Positions 51,591 to 64,000 of a stretch of 64,000 nt of DNA are shown here, piece after piece (position 1 is the first letter of the stretch; each line of letters opens with the position of its first letter). The notes under the pieces are model-generated. The model did no database searches and was not told the origin of the DNA. It saw nothing but the letters and a program-made list of their open reading frames with translations. Position numbers and translations under genes: made by a program. Source of the stretch: Cunninghamia lanceolata (lineage: Eukaryota; Streptophyta; Pinopsida; Cupressales; Cupressaceae); the NCBI GenBank assembly GCA_027924645.1, contig BSBN01001363.1, forward strand, positions 1,352,001-1,416,000. The letters are read 5' to 3'.

Positions 51591-52432
51591 TTTATAATAC
51601 TTCCTCTTAAATTAAATGCAAGCTACTGTTATTCCATACTTTCTGACTTTCATATTTAAAGACTTCTGTTTGCTTACTTTAGACTTCCTTATTTTCTTAT
51701 ATCCCCAAATCTGATCCCCTTTCCTTCCTTACTGCTGCTATTTATATTATATATGTTCCATTATGCCTCTTATGAAGAATGGTGACTCTTCAAAGAGTCA
51801 CATACATAATATTAATATCTAATATATATATTATTTAATTAATTAATTCTTATTAATAATATATATTATAATAATATTTATATCTATTAATATCTTATGA
51901 GTATAATAATAATAATATTTGATATTTATATTCATGTAATATGATAATATATTATATAACTTATTAGTATTTAATTATTAATATTTATGTGTAATTGAAT
52001 ATATTGTTTAAATCTTCACTTTAAACAAGGCTTTAATATGGGGACATGACAATATAGTACTGGAAATAAACCCTAATAAAATAGTATATTTTACCCTAAT
52101 AGTATATTTTATACCAGCTTTACGGTAAATAAAATGTAGTGTTGGAAATAACCTTTATAAAATATAAAATATTGTACCACATTTGTAAATAAAATAGAGT
52201 GATGTAAATTTAAAAGATAGTATAAAATATTATTTTATAGCACTATATTAAACCCTAACAAAATATAATTATAAACAACAATGAAAAGATAATAATTTAA
52301 ATTTCATTGTGTAGAAAACATAAGTAAAAATTGGTGACAAAATCTATAAAATATAATGCACTTACCATTCAATTAACTTCTGTTCTTCGGGTCTAAAATA
52401 TTGTAGCCACCTCTTAAAAAAAACTCCATGGA

Positions 52433-52440
52433 AATTTATA
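52433..52440 (-). promoter_or_regulatory. Possible LTR TATA box, solo LTR 43544-53477
   Basis: Minus-strand TATAAATT, 1037 bp from the U3 end. The position fits the other copies, but the downstream leader is not the same. Confidence 0.35.
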
Positions 52441-53132
52441 ATGCACAGTGTTTCCAATAAAGTAATTTCCAAAAAGATTAAAAAGCCCCCAAATTGTCCA
52501 GGTCAAAATTCCCCCTCCCCATTTAATAAATAATGAAGGGAGGGAAGTTATTTTTCCCACTCCCGTACAAAATAAATTTACAACTACCCCAACTAACTAC
52601 CTACTAACCCTTATTAAAAATAAATAAAATATATGCAACCAACATAATTTAAACATACACACAATAAATATTTTTACACAAACGGGTAAAACCATTTACC
52701 CACATTGACTCACATATTATAATTAATTATATAACCAACTTTATAATATTCTATTTATTTACTATTTTATTATTATTTCTTAATTATAATATTACACTAT
52801 AATTTTATTTTATTATCAACTAGGATTATATATATTATTTATCAATCTATTTTAATGCATAAGATAACCAAGGCATATTATCAGACAAATTAAACCAAAA
52901 GCCAAAACAATTACCTAACCACTAACCAGGGTCAAAAGGCAAAACTTCAAGCAACACTAACTGACCCCAAAACTTCAAGCAACCCTAACCAACCACAAAA
53001 CTTCAAGTAACCCTAACTGGCCACTGATAGTACTTGACAAGGTATCAAACTAGGTACCCATCCTCTTCGAGGATGATGGTTAGGGTGGGGGACCAAGTGC
53101 TATCTCTGGTCAACTACTTCCATTGGGTGCAA

Positions 53133-53171
53133 GGCACGCTCAAACCTGCCAATTTAGGTGGAGTCAATGCC
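53133..53171 (-). other. Conserved U3 hairpin, solo LTR 43544-53477
   Basis: GGCA/TGCC outer arms and ACCTG/TAGGT inner arms, the last pair possible as G-T. Confidence 0.45.
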
Positions 53172-53477
53172 TGGTACCTGTTCACTCAAACATACAAGTT
53201 AGAGCACATGTACATAATAGCCAAAGCACTAGGGAAGGGACTCTCGCAATCATATCTCATACTCGTATGTCACCCATATGTCCAATGGTATGATGCCACC
53301 CTTTCCACCTGTCCTAACAACATACTAGTGCATCACCTTATCCAAATAAATCTCTGCATAATAACAATATGCATCATGCTCCCAAAAGTATTAACAGAAG
53401 CTCTTGTTCCATCCTCATCATCAGGTTCCTTAGCCAAACTACCTGCACATCCAAGGTGAGAATGGAGAGGTGCTACA

Positions 53478-54120
53478 AATAGATTTTAGAGATGGATAAA
53501 TATTTTGATTTTGAATCAATAGATGATCTGAAAAGGGTTAAATTTGCTTGCATGAAATTGAAAGGACATGTATCCTTATGGTGGGATCATGGAAAATAGA
53601 AAGGCAAAGAAAGGGTAAGGAGAAAATCAAATTGTTGGATAGAATGGTCAAAAAATTGAAAGCTAAATTTCTACCAACTGACTATCAAATAAGTTTGTTC
53701 AAGAAACTACAAAATTTGAATCAAAAGGAAAAAAATTGGCATGAGGATGTACAGAAGAATTATATAGGTTGGATATCAGTGTTGGACATGTAGATTATGA
53801 TGCTGAGAAAGTATCGAGGGATCTTAATGGTTTACATTATTCAATTCAAGATGAAATTAGTATGTTCGAATACAAATTGTAGAATAAGCTTATTAGTATG
53901 CTTTGAAGGCAAAAGGAAAATTGGTGAGAAAATAAAATAATTTTAGAGCTAGAGGTAGATTATCACGTGGAAGAGGATAGTCCAATGGTGGCAGAGGCTA
54001 TCAAAACAAACAAGGAGAAACCAACACCTCTCAAACAAGCACCTAGGATAATAAGGGAAGAGGAAATTATTCTAGAGAGGAAGAGGAGATTACTCCAGAG
54101 GTAGAGGAAGAGGATTCATG
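53478..54120 (+). pseudogene. Family M gag, 3' part
   Basis: Continues the gag cut at 43543: MDKYFDFESIDDLKRVKF, then after a two-base deletion ERQRKGKEKIKLLDRMVKKL and KFLPTDYQISLFKKLQNLNQ. Downstream stops and an RGG-like region match 21531-21900. The deletion (GATCATGGAAAAT against GATCATGTGAAAAT) and the TAG at the insertion site show this copy is non-functional. Confidence 0.82.
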
Positions 54121-55440
<1,320 letters not shown>

Positions 55441-56984
55441 CCTAATAGAATTGTAAAATAATTCAATAATAGAATAATAGAATTAAAGAATTAAAGAATG
55501 ATAGAATAATAGATTTATAGAATAATAGAGTGATAGAATGAGAGAATGATTGAATAATAGAATTGCAGAATGATAGAATGAAAGAATGATAGAAGAATAG
55601 AATTGTAGAATAATATAGTTATAGAATAATAAAATGAAAATATTATAGAATAAAACATTTATAAAATAATAGAATGATAGAAATGTAGAATAATAGGATA
55701 ATAGATTATATAATAATAATAGAATGATAAAATTATAAAATGATAGATTGAAGGAATGATAGAATAATATAATTATAGATTAATAGAATGTTTGAATTAT
55801 AAAATGATAGAATGAAAGAATGATAGAGTAATATAATTTTGGAATAATATAATAATAGAATGATTGAATGAAGGAATGATATAGTAATAGATTTATAGAA
55901 TAACAGAATGATAGAATAATAAAATGATAGAATATTAGAATGATAAGATTATATAATGATAGAATGGAAGAATGTTAAAAAAATAGAATTGTAGAATGAT
56001 AGAATGAAAAATCTTGGAATAATTTAATAAAAGAGTTATAGAATGATGGAACTATAGACTTGAATATAACTATAAAATAATACAATTAGAGAATAATGCA
56101 ATTTGAGAATCAAAAAATGATAGAATAATAGAATTATAGAATAACAGAATGATAGAATTATAGAATGATATAATAATAGGTTTATAGAATAATAGAATGG
56201 TATAATTATAGAATCATAGAATGAAAGAATTCTAGAAAAATAGAATTATAAAATAATACAATAATAGAATTACATAAGGAAACAATGATAGAATAATAGA
56301 ATGATTGAATATAAGAATGATAGAAGAATAGATTTATAGAATAATAGAATGATAGAATTACATAATGGTATAATAATAGAATGAAAGAATGATAGAATAG
56401 TAGATTTATAGAATTATAAAATGAAAGAATGATAGAATGAAAGAGTGATAGAATGAAAGAATGATAAAAAAATAGATTTAAGGAATAATAGAATTTTAGA
56501 ATTGCAAAATGATAGAATGAAAGAATCGTAGAGTAATAGAACTATAGATTAATCGAATAATGGAATTATACAATGATAGAATGAAAGAATGAAAGAGTAA
56601 GAGATTAATAGAATAATAGAGTGATAGAATTGTATAAGTATAGAATAAAATAATGATGGATTAATAGAATTGTAGATTAATAGATCTATACATCATGATA
56701 GAATGAAACAAAATTATAGAATAATTTAATATTTATACGATAATAGAATGATAGAATAATAGATTTATATAATAATAGAATGATAGAATTGTAAATGAAA
56801 AAATGAAAGAATGATAGACTAATATAATTATGAATAATAGAATGAAAATATGATAGAATAATAGATTTATACAATAATAGAATGTTAGAATTATTAAATA
56901 GTAGAATGAAAGAATGATAGAGTAATAAAACTTTAGATTAATATAATAATATAATTATACAATGATAGAATAAAGGAATGATAG
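55441..56984 (+). repeat. Minisatellite of family M, third array
   Basis: Follows the 3' region exactly as at 23165 and matches that array segment by segment. It is interrupted at 56985 by a solo LTR. Confidence 0.9.
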
Positions 56985-58014
56985 TGTAACGCCCCGCCAT
57001 GAATACCTCAGAGGACATTCATTTATGCTATATGCAACAATATAATTTTTTTTTTTAAGATAGAAATATCAAAGTAATATTAACACATCATTTAAACTAA
57101 TGACTTGTCCTCTAAGACAACATGGCTGCATTACTTGACCAAACAATTAACATAATCTAACATACATCATGAATTAACATCAGTAACTCATTGTAAACCT
57201 AATGCACTAAATCAATACACATTTACATCTATATAACATCATATAAGTATTCATCAGGATCTAGTACATAGTTACAATTTCTCCCGACATATGAATACAA
57301 CATTACATTGTTACATTATCAATCTTCTGAATACATATGAATGCATACATTATGAGTAATCTGATACACAGGATAGCACATGAGCATAATAACTGTCTCC
57401 AAAAATAGGTACATGATCTGAATCTGCTACAGGATTTACCACCTTCGTGCACATGAACAAATGCAAGGAGAAACCAATGGAGATAAAGCACATCCACCCA
57501 ACCATGTGGAACCCTAAGGTCCACCCCCCGTGCTGGGAGATAACATAAGGTCCCAAACATCAACCAGTTAGGTAGACAATTAACTAACATGTACCAGGAC
57601 TGAACATGACTCCATCACAACACATGACCACATCACAAGCAACTCAATATCACTTCCAGAGGCAACACAAAACAAATGGGAAGAGAACAACTAGGGAATG
57701 CTAGTCTACAGTAGGAAGAGTGTCATCGCATGGTCTTGACATGGGTTATCCTGATAGCCTCTCACTAGGCATCGGCCCCCATCTATGGTTATCTTGACAG
57801 CCTCTCACTAGGCACCGGCCCCATAGGGTGACTCATGCGGAATCAGCCTTCCTTTCGTGAGGACAAGGAAGTTGATCTTGCCAACCAGGCCTTCTCTACC
57901 CATCCTTAGTCTAAACGAGCACTACAGGCATGGGAGAGGAAATCCAATTATCTCATTAATGTGTAATTTACCCTTTCCCCTCCAGTTCAATTTTAGGTTT
58001 TCACTTAATTAACA

Positions 58015-58236
58015 ACTTTCAATGGGTTATCCTGATAGCCACTTTGGGCACCAGCCCCACATTGAAAGCCACTCCCCTACCTGCATCTAGAAACCCTAAC
58101 ATCAAGCAAGACAATCACTATCATACTTTCAATGGGTTATCCTGACAGCTACTTTGGGCGCCGGCCCCACATTGAAAGCCACTCCCCTACCTGCATCTAG
58201 AAACCCTAACATCAAGCAAGACAATCACTATCATAC
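58015..58236. repeat. 110-bp tandem duplication in U5
   Basis: Two near-identical units, each starting ACTTTCAATGGGTTATCCTG and ending CAATCACTATCATAC, period 110. Other LTRs of the family have one unit here. Confidence 0.85.
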
Positions 58237-60091
58237 TGATAAGTATATATAAACAATGCAAGGCATTTACCTTCTTGCATACAAAACATAATCACAATGA
58301 CCAACCTGTACATCATTGTCCCAAAACTTTCCATTGATCAATCACTATAACCATAACAACACATATCCAGAGCAAGGTATGGGTCATCTTGCTCGCAATT
58401 CTCAATCATGAACAAAATAGTTTCTCATTATGATTTCCAAGATCTCTCCATTACAATACTAAACACAAGCTCGATATCAACACATACGTGAAGGAGGTTT
58501 AACCCCATTATAATATATTCACAACACAGTATGTACATCATCTCACAATATCATTTACTAAGACTCGCATACATAGACAAAAGACATCATGTTCTTACAA
58601 CATCTTGATTTCAAGACACCTATCAACAGAATACATATAATCAAATCATATTAAACCAATAGTAAGATTACATATATACAAGAATCATACAGATGACTAC
58701 CCCTCTTAGCCTCTAGAATCAACTTCCACTAGACACCACTATAACACAACAAACCCACATCGACATCCACTCAAAAAGCACAGCTTCATCAAATAGATGA
58801 ATCCAATTAAAATCCCATAAGTGCAATATAAAATATGACATATTAACCATGGGTCTTCGAAACAGTAATGGTACTCATAAGATGCCATAATTCAATACAA
58901 CATTTACTTCAATTATTCTACTAATCCTTGTAACTAAGAAGATATAAACCTATAAGATGCAAAAACATAATTTATTATATCAAATGGGATTCATAAATGT
59001 GTACCACATTATGAATGCAAATAACAATTCATCAAAGTCCAAAACACTTTAACATTAATTCACTATCTTAAACCTAGCAACAAAACCTATTTTCCTTAAA
59101 ATTAAAAGAAGTACCAACGATTAAATTTCCCAATCTATAAGGACACTTATTTAAAAATGACTACTTTAGTATAACATAACCAACTAGCTTTACAATGACT
59201 AAACAATAACTTGAGGTTTATTGGAAAGCATCGAAGGGAAAAACTATTTAAGTTGAAGTGAGACAAGTTACAAAGTTCCATCGCAGTTCAGTATGCATGA
59301 CACAACAAAATAGAAACAATTGCCAAAAGGAAAGTTCTATCAAGCTACATTGTTATTTGCTCTATCTTTAAATATATATATAGAAAGAGAGAGATCTTAA
59401 CCCATGAAAATATCTATTCTTCAATTGGGTAAAGAAAACCATTACAACTAAAAGATCCTATATCCAAATCTAATGAAATAATTCTACAATGATGCTAAAC
59501 ACCCTTAGAGTTATAATATGACACTTACACTAAACCAAGACTAATTTTAAGAATCTACCTGATTCCCGTAACCTACTATCTTTAGAAATCAAGCTTCTAA
59601 TTCACTATATGAAACCTAGATTCATTTTATTTCTCTTTCTAAAATATTTCTTGTTGCAATAAAGAAGAATTACAATTTTAAATTCCAAATACTATATAAA
59701 CATAGCTCATTGATTGACTAAAATAATTACGTACATAGGATAAACTTAAGGGATGGTTAATATAGCTAGATTGAATAGCTCACCAAGTCCGGATGATGAA
59801 CGCAAACACAATACATTGACAATTTAATTTAGTTAGGGTAATGATCAACATTAATGTTTCATTTAATCTTAAGTCAATAATGATATTTATATAATATTTG
59901 AATGAATATTCCTTATATGTAAAACACATTGGATTCACTCTGTGTCCCTAAGTTCATCAATCAATAGATCATTATTGTATATAAAACCTAAGACTCCTAT
60001 CATACAAATACATAACTTAATATGATAAAAAAATATATTTTTGCCAATGCAAATATTTTTAATAATTAAACTGTTGAAAACTACCAAACCT

Positions 60092-60222
60092 TATTGCATT
60101 ACACCTACAGTTGAATAGTATGTGTGCATGGTTGACCTTCTTGCCTCTGTTGGCTATCTTCAGGACACCCTAAACTTTATCATTGAGATACCAGCTAAAT
60201 CTGTGGTGGTTGTATGGATGTG
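60092..60222 (+). pseudogene. PPR protein fragment, C-terminal type repeat
   Basis: YCITPTVE, stop, YVCMVDLLASVGYLQDTLNF, then IIEIPAKSVVVVWMC. It matches the plant PLS-type PPR consensus near the end of the repeat array, with one internal stop. It is homologous to 14218-14350 in another LTR and antisense to LTR transcription. Confidence 0.73.
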
Positions 60223-60436
60223 TTTTCTTGGTGCTTGTAGATAACATATGAATATAGGCTTATGAGTATTTACAACAATGCTGCTTTTTATTTGAATCTT
60301 AAAAAATGTTGTTCAACATCTACACAGAAGGGGACAGGTGTGGTGATGTTTAGATTTGGGTAAGGAGATTGATGAATGATAAAGGAATTAAAAAGATCCA
60401 ATATACAACCTTACTTGTAAATAAAACCAATTGAAC

Positions 60437-60640
60437 TTACTCTTCAGTACTAAGCTTAAGATTCATACGGTTAAGCTCCGAAGAACTGATTTTACTACTA
60501 CATTCTGAACAATCAATCTTGTCATGCACATCTTGAATTATTTCTTGAGAATTGGATCTTATATCATGAGATTGCGAACCAATCCTAACTTTATTATACT
60601 TGAATATGTTTTGGTAAACTTTGACTTGAGCCACGAACAT
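60437..60640 (-). other. 67-codon open frame of unknown origin
   Basis: A polar frame (KVRIGSQSHDIRSNSQEI, then SSKISSSELNRMNLKL) in the sense direction of the LTR, with a protein-like composition unlike its AT-rich neighbours. It may be a captured exon. I do not recognise it. Confidence 0.25.
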
Positions 60641-61604
60641 TAATGAAATGTTCCTTATGATTTAGAGTGGAAACTAATACAGAAAATCATTTTAAGTAGT
60701 CATAACAATTGATGAACAGAACGATAGATCTGACTACTCAATGCCCTTACACTCATACCAGTTCTTGTCATACGAGTTTGATAGAACCATTGTAATAATA
60801 ATAATAAAAGGGTTATTATCAAAGGAGCCCATAGGCAATGGTTTCATACTTGAATGCAAAAGTTATAGCATTTCTCATGCATCCCGATATGAGATAACAG
60901 ATATCATGTAATTTTTTTAGCCCAAAGTCAATAGGCTATCCTACCAATCTGAACAAGCTTATAATCTTTTATTAGCTTAATACTAGGTTTTGTAGTAAAG
61001 CAACTTTATATAAAAGTATGCCCATACCTTCATAGCTGAATCAAACCATATATATATACTTGAACCAGAGAATGCATAAGATTCTTAAAACCATAAACAA
61101 GAAGTTCGGGAAGAATAATAATTGCAGAAGATTGTTGTTGAAGGAACGTCATTAATGTTTAATGGCATCCTCCCTATTAGGTGAAAATCAGACATGCCAA
61201 AAGAAAACCCCACAGATGTCTTCCCAAAATTTCTAAATAGGTTTATCTATTAATCATAAACCTAAGGGTATGATCACACTTCCATTCATATCATTATACC
61301 CACCAGGAAAGTTTCATGCCATCTTTTCAATCTAAGTGGTTTGCAGACTCTTTTAATCATAATAGGAAAAGACAAGGCACGAGAACTATTGATAGAAATA
61401 TAACGTGATTTGCACAAATGCTCTTGCCCTAGAAATCATGTCTCTTAAAAGATACAAAACCAAGATTTACTTAACATTAAAATCTGTTGAAATTTAATAT
61501 TGGAAATTGCGGCTTACCTGGCGATGATCAGCGTAGGCTTTGTTGTACCAGTGGCGGCCAAAACAACACAGATTTTCTTTTTCTTTCCTTGCAATTGATC
61601 CACC

Positions 61605-61820
61605 ACCGATGCCAACGCCAAGATGGGAGCCTTGAGACAGCGTATGGACATCCTTCATCGCATAAAGGAAGTAGGGTTTTGTTCAGATATTATAGTTGGA
61701 AATGCACTGGTAGACATGTATGCAAAATTTGGATGCATAGACACGGTACATGGGAACAGGTTTTTGGATGAATGCCTCAAATAGAAGAAATCTCATGGAA
61801 CACAATGCTTGCAGGATATG
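61605..61820 (+). pseudogene. PPR protein fragment, internal repeats
   Basis: TDANAKMGALRQRMDILHRI, then KEVGFCSDIIVGNALVDMYA and KFGCIDTVHG match the strongly conserved L/S repeats of plant PPR proteins (SDxxVGNALVDMYAKCG). A frameshift follows and the match resumes as MPQIEEISWNTMLAGY after a stop. It lies on the plus strand, downstream of the C-terminal-type fragment at 60092, so the order is not that of one intact gene: either two captures or a rearrangement. Confidence 0.8.
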
Positions 61821-62850
61821 TACTTCTAATTCCTCAACTCCTTCCGCCATTCAATTGTCTACCGATTCAATAAAAATATAGTAAAAACAATTTGATCACC
61901 ATTATGGTACCCAACACACCATAGACAATTAAGGGCATACCCTATAATTTCTCACCTCCTTCCGCCATTCCTTCCTTCATCTTACGTTTCAATGCAAAAG
62001 CAATACACACAAATGATCATAGGTTTAGAAGTACAGTTATATAATTTTGTTGTTGGCAGATCTTTCAAACCAAAAGAGCGTAGAGAAATGAACACATTTG
62101 GCGCATTAAAGACATGAGTGCATGGATGGCACCATTTAACTATGAGCATTTAAATTATATACATGTGTCTAAATGCACATAAACTTTAATATCCCTAGAA
62201 CTTGAAGAATGAAATCAAACATTTATTGAATGTCATGTTAGAGCAGAAATATTTTAGATTACAAAAGAAGATATGCTATGAGTATTTCTCAGTTTCATAT
62301 AAATATGAGTGCAGGGAAAAATATATTCTTAGCAATGAATGGCTACAAATATGAACCCAGAGTCATAAAACTCATCAGAAAGAAGGGCTAACGGAATCAC
62401 GAGCATTCTAGTTTAGACATAAACAACTAGATGATGAATGTTGAGAGCCTCATAGCTTAAGAACCAGTTATTCAGAATATTATAAGAAACAATTAATAGA
62501 ATTGTGAGGCAGGTAGACTGACTGGTTAGTTAATAACTGATAACAAGAAACTTATGAATAATAACCCAGCAACAAATTCAAAACATGACACAGGGTTTCT
62601 ATCCAATGAACAAAACTGGAATCATCGTGAAAACATTGACTCTATTGTATTGAAAATGATTGAATAAAAGATTGGACAACATGACAAAACCCTAAATTTA
62701 TATTAAATGCACCAATTAAGATCAAAGACAAAACTATTGCAATAATAGATGTTACCAAAATGTATCGAATTGTGGTTGCTCAAAATTTTGGCATAACTCC
62801 CATGTAATTTCTCCAGGCCCAAAATCCCCCCTTTCATAGCAAAAATTTTT

Positions 62851-62858
62851 CTTTTATA
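62851..62858 (-). promoter_or_regulatory. Putative LTR TATA box, solo LTR 56985-63899
   Basis: Minus-strand TATAAAAG, 1041 bp from the U3 end, followed by AAAAATTTTTGCTATGAAAG. The box is at the family position but the leader differs from G1 and G2. Confidence 0.5.
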
Positions 62859-63493
62859 TTTGCACGAGTGCAACCACAAAATGGGAAAACCAAATAACTC
62901 AACTAATCACCAAATATTGAATTTATTAAGCTCATAGTTATAAAATAATTACCCATTCTAATTTATTCACGTAAACAGGTAATTTATTTACCCCCACATT
63001 TACACAAACCAGAATATTAATTATTATTAATTTAACATTTCATACACATTAATATTAATCTATTATATTTATTGCTTCGTAAATAACTTATTAAATAATA
63101 ATAATAATAATAATAATATGATATAACCACATTAAATATTATAGTGGGTTAAATAATAGTATACTATATACTATAATAATTTCTATTTTGCCACAACGAA
63201 ATCTAGGCATACATAATTAACCCATTGAGCAAGAAAGATCTCGAATGCTAAATCAACCTTGATCATAGCCAGAGCCAAAACACACTTGACCAACAACTCA
63301 ATTATACAAAGTCAAATGTCAATCAATTATCTGACCACTAACCCGGCTTGAAAAGCAAGGCTTCAACCAACACTGCCTAACCATGACAAAACTGACAGGT
63401 TGAATTGAACATAACACGCATCCTCATCGAGGATGATGACTTGGGATGAGGGACCTTAAGTTATCTTAGGAACAACTTATCCATTAGGTTTTG

Positions 63494-63532
63494 GGCACGC
63501 TCAGACCTGTTAATTCAGGTGGAGTCGATGCC
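63494..63532 (-). other. Conserved U3 hairpin, solo LTR 56985-63899
   Basis: GGCA/TGCC, CTC/GAG and ACCTG/CAGGT arms with a TTAATT loop. Confidence 0.5.
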
Positions 63533-63899
63533 TGATACCTGCATCCTGCAACCAATGACACAGTCAAGCATGTATAGATGCATATAAGCTGACACTAGGT
63601 GAAAAAGGAATCACAACATCGGAGGGCACTCGCAAGTGAGTGATGCGACATCGTCCTTTCCACATCAGATCAATCTAGATTAGGTAACACATAATCATAA
63701 CCAAATCAAATCTACCTCATTATCTGAACAGAACCATACATTAAACATTTAGGTGCATGAAATTGAATAAGTCTTACAAGTACCATCATGATGTTGTTTA
63801 CCTTACCTTACCTTAATTATTCCCATTATTTTACCTTCACATTCATGCACCTCGATCAGTTCACCTGCACATCCAAGGTGGAAACGGAGGGGCACTACA

Positions 63900-64000
63900 G
63901 ATAGAATACTAGATTTATAGAATAATATAATGGTAGAAATAAAGAACAATAGAAGGAAACAACAATAGAATAATAGAATTATAGAATACTAGTATAACAA
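63900..64000 (+). repeat. Minisatellite of family M, resumes
   Basis: Continues the array cut at 56984, beginning with the second copy of the GATAG target site. It runs off the window. Confidence 0.88.

Larger units (their letters stand above)
43544..53477 (-). mobile_element. Family G solo LTR, interrupted by a second solo LTR
   Basis: Starts TGTAATGCCCTG and ends GAGAGGTGCTACA with TSD AATAG (43539-43543 and 53478-53482). Without the nested insertion (46486-51595) it is about 4.8 kb. A G-rich block at 44059-44126 and the hairpin at 53133-53171 place U5 on the left and U3 on the right. A TATA-like TATAAATT lies at 52433-52440, 1037 bp from the U3 end. No PBS or interior is attached, so recombination between LTRs removed the rest. 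No gene fragment is recognised. Confidence 0.88.
56985..63899 (-). mobile_element. Family G solo LTR (6915 bp) with PPR fragments
   Basis: Starts TGTAACGCCCCGCC and ends GGAGGGGCACTACA with TSD GATAG (56980-56984 and 63900-63904), inside the minisatellite. U5 features: G-rich block at 57470-57538 and a 110-bp tandem duplication at 58015-58236. TATA-like box at 62851-62858, 1041 bp from the U3 end; hairpin at 63494-63532. Two PPR-like fragments lie on the opposite strand. Apart from these and a 67-codon frame at 60437-60640, the remainder (58.3-60.0, 60.7-61.5, 61.9-62.8 kb) is AT-rich with no gene seen. Confidence 0.88.

Overview
This window reads as plant nuclear DNA made almost entirely of nested LTR retrotransposons, and I see no intact cellular gene. 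Points in favour are long AT-rich non-coding stretches, primer-binding sites complementary to plant initiator tRNA-Met, 5-bp target-site duplications (TSDs), and fragments of plant-type PPR, EMG1/NEP1, FHA-domain and RNase H sequences. The size of the LTRs and the style of the PPR fragments suggest a large repeat-rich genome, perhaps a gymnosperm. That assignment is inference.

The main component, about 70% of the window, is one family of large-LTR elements, here called family G. Its LTRs are about 5-7 kb. Two members have both LTRs and a PBS, and in both the interior between PBS and polypurine tract is only about 403-404 bp, holding the remains of a Ty3/gypsy-type aspartic protease. On the minus strand the LTR begins TGTAGTGCCCCTC and ends GGGCGTTACA, next to the PBS TGGTATCAGAGC. 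Copies: element G1 (before base 1 to 11473), a further LTR (11474-17124) into which G1 seems inserted, complete element G2 (27080-38948, TSD ATTAG), solo LTR 43544-53477 (TSD AATAG) with an oppositely oriented solo LTR 46486-51590 (TSD TTTAT) inside it, and solo LTR 56985-63899 (TSD GATAG). The LTRs carry fragments of other genes. G2 has an EMG1/NEP1 fragment and an FHA-domain gene fragment, G1 has an RNase H fragment, and two other LTRs have PPR fragments. In five of six positions checked a TATA-like box lies 1.04-1.13 kb inside the LTR, so U3 is about 1.1 kb and most of the LTR would be transcribed R/U5.

The second component is an older Ty3/gypsy-type element, family M. It has 337-bp LTRs (20488, 41376, 42792), a gag pseudogene, no visible pol, and a multi-kilobase degenerate minisatellite built on ATAGAATGATAGAAT that runs up to the LTR. 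It is arranged as a tandem LTR-interior-LTR-interior array from 17125 to the end of the window. The third component is a small non-autonomous element (25644-40145) with about 290-bp LTRs ending TATTAG...CTAATA. It is inserted in the minisatellite and was itself split by G2.

The order of events can be read from the nesting: family M first, then the small element and family G insertions into it, then G-into-G insertions. No tRNA, rRNA, CRISPR array or functional protein-coding gene was recognised.
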